Assembly: GCA_021839095.1 (NCBI GenBank)
Contig: JAKCBU010000023.1
Location: forward strand, 1-9,599
DNA from: Pseudomonadota bacterium
GTDB lineage: Bacteria > Pseudomonadota > Gammaproteobacteria > Acidithiobacillales > Acidithiobacillaceae
Direction: 5' to 3'
DNA: 9,599 nt
The notes below the pieces were generated by a model that saw only the letters and a list, made by a program, of their open reading frames with translations, was not told the origin of the DNA and did not search any database. Positions 5,771 through 9,599 of the stretch are shown here, in pieces. The position numbers and the translations under genes were made by a program. The first letter of the stretch is position 1. Each line of letters starts with the position of its first letter.

Positions 5771-7257
5771 GCGAAGAACTGCTGATCAATGTCACCCCCC
5801 AGGAAATCCGCGTTGCGCTGGTGGATAACGGTGTCCTTCAGGAACTCCAGGTCGAGCGCAGTGGCCATCGCGGTCTGGTGGGCAATATCTACAAAGGGAT
5901 CGTCCGCCGTGTGCTCCCCGGTATGCAGGCCGCCTTCGTCGACATCGGTCTGGAACGCACGGCTTTCCTCCACGCCGCCGATATCCAGGAGGATCGCGAG
6001 GAGGCACAAGGCGAGACCGATATCGAGACACGGCCTGGTCATCATGAAATCCGCAATGTCTGTGCCCTGCTCCACGAAGGGCAGGAAGTGGTGGTGCAAG
6101 TCATCAAAGACCCGCTGGGCAGTAAGGGCGCCCGTCTTTCCACTCGCATCACCCTGCCCGGGCGCTATCTGGTCTATATGCCCTATGTGCCCCGGATCGG
6201 TGTCTCCACCCGTATCGAATCTCCTGAAGAACGCACCCGGCTCAAAGAGCGGCTCAAATCCGTGATTTCCCCCGAAGAGGCGGGTGGCTACATCATCCGC
6301 ACCCTCGCGGAAGGCGTGGACGAGGCGGATTTTGCCGGCGATATCGATTTTCTGCGCCGCCTGTGGCAATCCATCCGCGCCCGCCTGGAACACACCTCGG
6401 CCCCTGGCGAGATTCACCGCGATCTCAATCTCGCCATGCGCATGATGCGCGACGTGATGTCCGACGACATTCAGCGGGTACGCATCGACTCCCGGGAAAC
6501 GGTTGATGCGGCCCTGGCCTTCTGTGCGGGCGTCACCCCGGAAGTCGCCGGGCGCATCGAGCACTATAGCGGCGAGCGTCCCCTCTTCGACCTTTACAAT
6601 GTCGAAGAGGAAATAGAACGGGCCTTGCAAAGCCGGGTGACCCTCAAGTCCGGCGCCTATCTCATCATCGACCAGACCGAGGCCCTGACCACCGTGGACG
6701 TCAACACCGGCGGCTTCGTCGGTCGCCGCAACCAGGAAGAAACCATTCTCAAGACCAATCTGGAAGCCGCCGCCGCCATCGCCCGGCAGATGCGCCTGCG
6801 CAACATCGGCGGCATGATCATCATCGACTTCATCGACATGGAGGAGGAAGAACACAAACGCCGGGTCCAGCGTGCCCTGGAAAAAGCCATCCAAAGCGAT
6901 CGCACCCGCTGCAGCATCACCCAGATCTCCGCGCTGGGACTGGTGGAAATGACCCGCAAACGCACCCGCGAGAGCCTGCGCCAAGCGCTCTGCGAGCCTT
7001 GCCCCTACTGCCACGGCCGCGGCTTCATGAAAACCGCGGAAACCATCTGCTACGAAATCCTTCGCGAAATTGTCCGCGAAACCCGCGCCTATCCGGCAGA
7101 GCGCTTCGTGGTCCTGGCCTCTCCGCAGGTGATGGAGAAGCTGTTGGACGAAGAAAGCACCAGCCTCGCGGCGCTGGAGGAGTTCATCGGCCGGCCCATC
7201 AAGGTACAGGCCGAAGCGGCCTATACGCAAGAGCAGTACGACATCATCCTGATGTGA
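5767..7257 (+). CDS. rng: RNase G, RNase E/G family endoribonuclease
   Basis: RNase G cuts single-stranded A/U-rich RNA, matures the 5' end of 16S rRNA and takes part in mRNA decay. The 496-residue length matches RNase G (489 in E. coli) and lacks the long RNase E scaffold tail. An S1-type RNA-binding domain covers about 38-128 (GNIYKGIVRRVLPGMQAAFVDIG). The catalytic DNase I-like part has the Mg-binding aspartates D311 (TTVDVNTGGF) and D354 (IIDFIDM), then the ISALGLVEMTRKR stretch. The zinc-link is CEPCPYCHGRG, with C412 and C415 as the expected ligands. The ATG at 5767 overlaps the maf stop, with AGGA 5 bases upstream. It is the last gene of the plus-strand run, and a maf-rng pair is common in proteobacteria. 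Confidence 0.98.
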   Translation: MSEELLINVTPQEIRVALVDNGVLQELQVERSGHRGLVGNIYKGIVRRVLPGMQAAFVDIGLERTAFLHAADIQEDREEAQGETDIETRPGHHEIRNVCALLHEGQEVVVQVIKDPLGSKGARLSTRITLPGRYLVYMPYVPRIGVSTRIESPEERTRLKERLKSVISPEEAGGYIIRTLAEGVDEADFAGDIDFLRRLWQSIRARLEHTSAPGEIHRDLNLAMRMMRDVMSDDIQRVRIDSRETVDAALAFCAGVTPEVAGRIEHYSGERPLFDLYNVEEEIERALQSRVTLKSGAYLIIDQTEALTTVDVNTGGFVGRRNQEETILKTNLEAAAAIARQMRLRNIGGMIIIDFIDMEEEEHKRRVQRALEKAIQSDRTRCSITQISALGLVEMTRKRTRESLRQALCEPCPYCHGRGFMKTAETICYEILREIVRETRAYPAERFVVLASPQVMEKLLDEESTSLAALEEFIGRPIKVQAEAAYTQEQYDIILM

Positions 7258-7276
7258 TCCGGGGAAAAGCGACACA

Positions 7277-7296
7277 AAGCCCGCGGTGCCGCGCTT
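7277..7296. terminator. Weak hairpin between convergent rng and comEA-like genes
   Basis: AAGC (7277-7280) pairs with GCTT (7293-7296) and GCG with CGC around a GTGC loop, with a two-base CC bulge. The plus strand has no T-run after it. On the minus strand it is followed by a T-rich run (TTTGTGTCGCTTTT), so it would serve the comEA-like gene better than rng. The structure is small and could be chance in GC-rich DNA. Confidence 0.3.
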
Positions 7297-7310
7297 GAGC
7301 AGGTGGAGAA

Positions 7311-7637
7311 TTACCGCGGCGCCGGGTCCGCCGGGACGTTCACCACCACGCGCTCGCGCAACCGTTGCGCCATCTTGGGGCCCACAACCGCGGCTAACGA
7401 CGCGGGGCCGGGATAGGGGCCGTGCGTCTCCCGGAAGGTGACCACCGCCGCCGCCCGCTTTTCGCCCACTCCCCGGAGACAACGCAACTGGGAGACATCG
7501 GCATGGTTAATGTCCACGAAGTCCGGACAAGTTTTACGGGCGGCCGCCAGCGCAAACGGGCTCGCGAAGAGCGTGCAGCAGGCGAATATGGAGAACCACG
7601 GCCACCAGCCCTTCCAGAAAGTGCTTAACGAACGCAA
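7311..7637 (-). CDS. ComEA-like exported helix-hairpin-helix protein
   Basis: A 108-residue protein with an N-terminal hydrophobic signal or anchor (about 11-32, rich in Trp and Phe, with possible cleavage near FALA-A). The helix-hairpin-helix domain then runs from VDINHADVSQLRCLRGVGEKRAAAVV into a second, less regular HhH around SLAAVVGPKMAQRLRER. This is the ComEA layout, a periplasmic DNA-binding receptor used in natural transformation, and the domain binds DNA backbone without sequence choice. I place the start at TTG 7637 because AGGGG (7645-7649), formed partly by the stop of the HIT gene, lies 7 bases upstream. Longer in-frame starts would run back into the HIT gene and precede the signal peptide with a charged tail. 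Short ComEA-like proteins also occur without competence genes, so the role is open. Confidence 0.83.
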   Translation of the reverse strand: MRSLSTFWKGWWPWFSIFACCTLFASPFALAAARKTCPDFVDINHADVSQLRCLRGVGEKRAAAVVTFRETHGPYPGPASLAAVVGPKMAQRLRERVVVNVPADPAPR

Positions 7638-7644
7638 CGGCGTG

Positions 7645-7649
7645 CCCCT
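7645..7649 (-). promoter_or_regulatory. Ribosome-binding site that fixes the TTG start of the ComEA-like gene
   Basis: AGGGG on the minus strand begins inside the HIT gene's TAG stop and lies 7 bases ahead of TTG 7637. The placement suggests that translation of the two genes is linked, and it argues against starts lying inside the HIT gene. Confidence 0.55.
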
Positions 7650-8043
7650 AGCCCCGCAATGCCTCGCGCACCCGGTCTCCCATCGCCACCAATGCTTCCG
7701 CTGTGCTCTCTTTCGCATGGGCAAAATTCAAGTCCGAGATGGCATTCATCGGAACCAGATGCAGATGGGTATGCGGCACTTCCAGGCCGGCGACCATGAC
7801 CCCGACCCGTTTGCAGCCCGTCACCTGCTCCAGCGCCGGTACGACACGCTTGGCAAAGGGCAGCAGCCCGGCCAGCGTCTCGTCATCCAGCGTGAAGAGG
7901 TAATCATGCTCGATCTTGGGAATGACCAGCGTATGTCCCGGCCGGATTGGGCGGATATCGAGAAAGGCCAGGTAACGGTCATCTTCCAAAACTTTCTGAG
8001 CCGGAATCTCACCGTGGATGATGCGGGTAAACAGGGTACTCAT
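7648..8043 (-). CDS. HIT-family protein (histidine triad nucleotide hydrolase or transferase)
   Basis: A 131-residue cytoplasmic protein of the histidine triad superfamily, whose members split or transfer nucleoside monophosphates from substrates such as aminoacyl-AMP or dinucleoside polyphosphates. The signature HTHLHLVP (91-98) gives the three histidines, the middle one acting as nucleophile. The first half has [32 protein letters not shown] and DYLFTL, all typical. The AGLEVPH version of the motif lead-in fits the bacterial HIT branch that is not classic HINT (AGQxVxH). The ATG at 8043 overlaps the hemL TGA (ATGA) and has GGGAGG just upstream, so the start is firm. The exact substrate cannot be told. 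Confidence 0.95.
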   Translation of the reverse strand: MSTLFTRIIHGEIPAQKVLEDDRYLAFLDIRPIRPGHTLVIPKIEHDYLFTLDDETLAGLLPFAKRVVPALEQVTGCKRVGVMVAGLEVPHTHLHLVPMNAISDLNFAHAKESTAEALVAMGDRVREALRG

Positions 8044-9332
8044 GCGTCCTCCCTGAGGGTGGCCAGAACGGCTTCGGCGGCATCCAGCGTCGTGGCGATC
8101 TCGGCATCGCCGTGGGCCGCCGAAAGGAAGCCCGCCTCATAGGCACTAGGGGCGAGATACACTCCGCGCGCCAGCAGGCCATGGAAAAAACGGGCGTAGC
8201 GCTTGCGGTCAGCGGCCATGACCGCATCAAAACCACGCACCGGCCGTTCCGCAAAAAACCAGCCGAACATAGCCGGGACTTGATTGATCTGCATGGGGAT
8301 GCCGGCGGCCTTGGCGCGCTCCGCCAGACCCGCGCAGAGCGCCGCCGTCTGCGCCGCCAGTCGCGCATGGAAGCCCGGCGCCGTCAGCAGCCGCAGCGTC
8401 GTCAGACCGGCCGCCATGGCCACCGGGTTCCCCGACAACGTCCCCGCCTGGTATACCGGCCCGGTGGGCGCCAAATATTCCATCATCTCCCGCGGGCCAC
8501 CGACAGCGCCCACCGGCAGGCCACCGCCGATGATTTTACCCAGCGTGGTCAAGTCGGGCCGCACACCGTAAAGCGCCTGCGCGCCACCCACGGCCACCCG
8601 GAATCCGGTCATCACCTCATCAAAGATCAACACGCACGCGTATCGATCACAAATCGCGCGCAAGCCTTCCAGGAAACCCGGCTCCGGCGGCACACAACCC
8701 ATATTGCCGGCCACCGGCTCGACAATGATGGTGGCGACATCAAAACCGAATCGCGCCATCATTTCTTCCACCGCAGGGAGGTCGTTATAGGGCAGCACCA
8801 GGGTATCCTGACTCAGGTCACGCGGAACTCCCGCACTGGAAGGCTGGCCGAGGGTCAGCGCCCCCGAACCGGCCTTCACCAGCAAGCTGTCGCTATGGCC
8901 GTGGTAATTACCCTCGAACTTGATGATCTTGTCGCGCCCGGTATAACCCCGGGCCAAACGGATGGCCGTCATCACCGCCTCGGTACCACTGGAGGTCATC
9001 CGTACCGACTCGATGCTCGGCACCAGCGCGCAGACCAGTTCCGCCATCTCCACTTCGATAGCGGTCGGGGCACCAAAACCGAGGCCCTTGTCCATCTGCG
9101 CGCGCACCGCCGCCAGCACTTCCGGATGACCGTGGCCGTGAATCATCGGCCCCCAGGAGCCCACATAATCGATGTAACGGCGGCCTTCCACATCCCAGAC
9201 GAAAGGCCCTTCGGCATGATCGATAAAAACCGGGTCACCACCCACTCCGCGGAAGGCCCGAACCGGTGAATTGACCCCGCCTGGGATACACTGTTGCGCC
9301 GCGCTGAAGAGCGCGTGTGAGTTCTGCGTCAT
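8040..9332 (-). CDS. hemL: HemL, glutamate-1-semialdehyde 2,1-aminomutase
   Basis: HemL is a PLP enzyme that turns glutamate-1-semialdehyde into 5-aminolevulinate, the second step of the C5 route to heme and other tetrapyrroles. The protein has about 430 residues, as usual. Counting from the GTG at 9338, visible marks are [10 protein letters not shown] (20-29), YVGSWGPM (58-65), [16 protein letters not shown] (116-131), the PLP aspartate in DEVMTGFR (240-247), and the Schiff-base lysine K268 in [17 protein letters not shown] (299-305) and [11 protein letters not shown] near the end complete the family pattern. I prefer the ATG at 9332 because AAGGAG lies 5 bases upstream. The GTG at 9338, overlapping the thiE stop, would add two residues and has poorer spacing. 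Its position after thiE and before the HIT gene suggests one transcript. Confidence 0.97.
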   Translation of the reverse strand: MTQNSHALFSAAQQCIPGGVNSPVRAFRGVGGDPVFIDHAEGPFVWDVEGRRYIDYVGSWGPMIHGHGHPEVLAAVRAQMDKGLGFGAPTAIEVEMAELVCALVPSIESVRMTSSGTEAVMTAIRLARGYTGRDKIIKFEGNYHGHSDSLLVKAGSGALTLGQPSSAGVPRDLSQDTLVLPYNDLPAVEEMMARFGFDVATIIVEPVAGNMGCVPPEPGFLEGLRAICDRYACVLIFDEVMTGFRVAVGGAQALYGVRPDLTTLGKIIGGGLPVGAVGGPREMMEYLAPTGPVYQAGTLSGNPVAMAAGLTTLRLLTAPGFHARLAAQTAALCAGLAERAKAAGIPMQINQVPAMFGWFFAERPVRGFDAVMAADRKRYARFFHGLLARGVYLAPSAYEAGFLSAAHGDAEIATTLDAAEAVLATLREDA

Positions 9333-9334
9333 CG

Positions 9335-9599
9335 TCACTCCTTACGACCATCGAACAGGGCAGTGAAGCGCCGTGCCGCACCCTCCACGTCAGCGGCGGC
9401 AAAAACACCGGAGATCACGGCCAGGGCATCGGCGCCCGCGGCAATCACCGCGCGGCCATTGGTCTCCGTGATGCCGCCGATGGCGACCAGAGGCAGGCCA
9501 ACGGCCGCGCGCGCCGCCGTCAAGATGTCCGTGCGCACCCGGGGGGCGCCAGGCTTGCTGGGCGAGGCAAAAAAAGAGCCGAAAGCCACATAGTCCGCG
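9335..9599 (-). CDS. thiE: ThiE, thiamine-phosphate synthase, 3' end only
   Basis: The C-terminal 87 or so residues of ThiE, which joins the pyrimidine (HMP-PP) and thiazole (THZ-P) halves to make thiamine phosphate. The reading frame is open to the window edge, so the start lies outside. Visible family marks are [15 protein letters not shown], matching the ADY-x-GFGPxFPTxTK phosphate-binding loop, then PLVAIGGIT and the ending [23 protein letters not shown]. This is the TIM-barrel C-terminal part with the second phosphate-binding glycine loop. The TGA stop overlaps the alternative hemL GTG and lies three bases from the preferred hemL ATG. Confidence 0.93.
   Translation of the reverse strand, partial: ADYVAFGSFFASPSKPGAPRVRTDILTAARAAVGLPLVAIGGITETNGRAVIAAGADALAVISGVFAAADVEGAARRFTALFDGRKE
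9338..9343 (-). promoter_or_regulatory. Ribosome-binding site deciding the hemL start
   Basis: AAGGAG on the minus strand lies 5 bases ahead of ATG 9332 and overlaps the alternative GTG start at 9338. It is also inside the end of thiE, which implies coupled translation. Confidence 0.6.

Noticed and set aside
5677..7482. A 601-codon open frame on the minus strand antisense to rng.
   Set aside because: rng is unmistakable on the plus strand. The antisense product is rich in Gly, Ala, Asp and His with no domain, and it crosses the end of rng and the start of another gene.
7638..7724. A longer ComEA-like protein starting inside the HIT gene.
   Set aside because: It would put a 29-residue charged stretch before the signal peptide and overlap the HIT gene by 77 bases. 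TTG 7637 has a well-spaced ribosome-binding site.
8112..9269. A 385-codon open frame on the plus strand antisense to hemL.
   Set aside because: hemL is certain; the opposite-strand product is Arg/His-rich and has no motif.
1..9599. A hidden mobile element, defence island, CRISPR array or tRNA.
   Set aside because: No transposase, integrase, regular spaced repeats, terminal inverted repeats or tRNA-like fold was seen. Composition looks even and all genes are core housekeeping or envelope genes.

Overview
The window is a dense, GC-rich stretch of ordinary bacterial chromosome with no mobile element, CRISPR array, rRNA or tRNA that I can see. It holds fourteen genes; mnmE at the left edge and thiE at the right edge are cut by the window. 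The proteins are of proteobacterial type: a lipid A acyltransferase and two exported envelope proteins (Gram-negative), YhdE-type Maf, RNase G and HemL that read much like the E. coli proteins, and a sigma32-type heat-shock promoter. The high GC and the order nadD-rsfS-rlmH-envelope pair-maf-rng next to thiE-hemL-HIT-comEA suggest a gamma/beta-proteobacterium or an Acidithiobacillus-like organism. That placement is inference from memory of gene content, not a search.

Layout. (1) 1-704, plus: 3' half of mnmE (tRNA wobble-uridine GTPase). A strong GC hairpin lies between it and the convergent hsp20. (2) 775-1307, minus: hsp20 with its own near-consensus sigma32 promoter. (3) 1324-2232, minus: an LpxL/HtrB-family lipid A acyltransferase. 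(4) 2337-7257, plus: a tight seven-gene run, nadD, rsfS, rlmH, a small lipoprotein, a periplasmic coiled-coil/OmpA-like protein, maf and rng. Gaps are 0-24 bases and the last three junctions are start/stop overlaps. (5) 7311-9599, minus: thiE, hemL, a HIT-family protein and a small ComEA-like exported helix-hairpin-helix protein, again with overlapping or nearly touching ends. Short weak hairpin sequence separates convergent rng and comEA.

How the genes fit together. The plus run joins NAD synthesis (NadD) with ribosome and RNA work: RsfS holds subunits apart, RlmH modifies 23S rRNA, RNase G processes rRNA and mRNA, and Maf cleans nucleotide pools. Inserted in the middle is a translationally coupled pair of uncharacterised envelope proteins, the least explained part of the window. 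The minus run links thiamine phosphate synthesis (ThiE) and tetrapyrrole precursor synthesis (HemL) to a small nucleotide hydrolase or transferase and an exported DNA-binding-type protein.

No stretch longer than about 100 bases is without a gene. The short gaps hold promoters or hairpins as listed. Several genes use GTG or TTG starts (lipoprotein, maf, rsfS, comEA, acyltransferase), and I moved several starts to the codon with the best ribosome-binding site. I found no convincing novel defence or mobile system. The items most worth following are the sigma32 promoter, the lipoprotein/OmpA-like pair and the apparently leaderless nadD.
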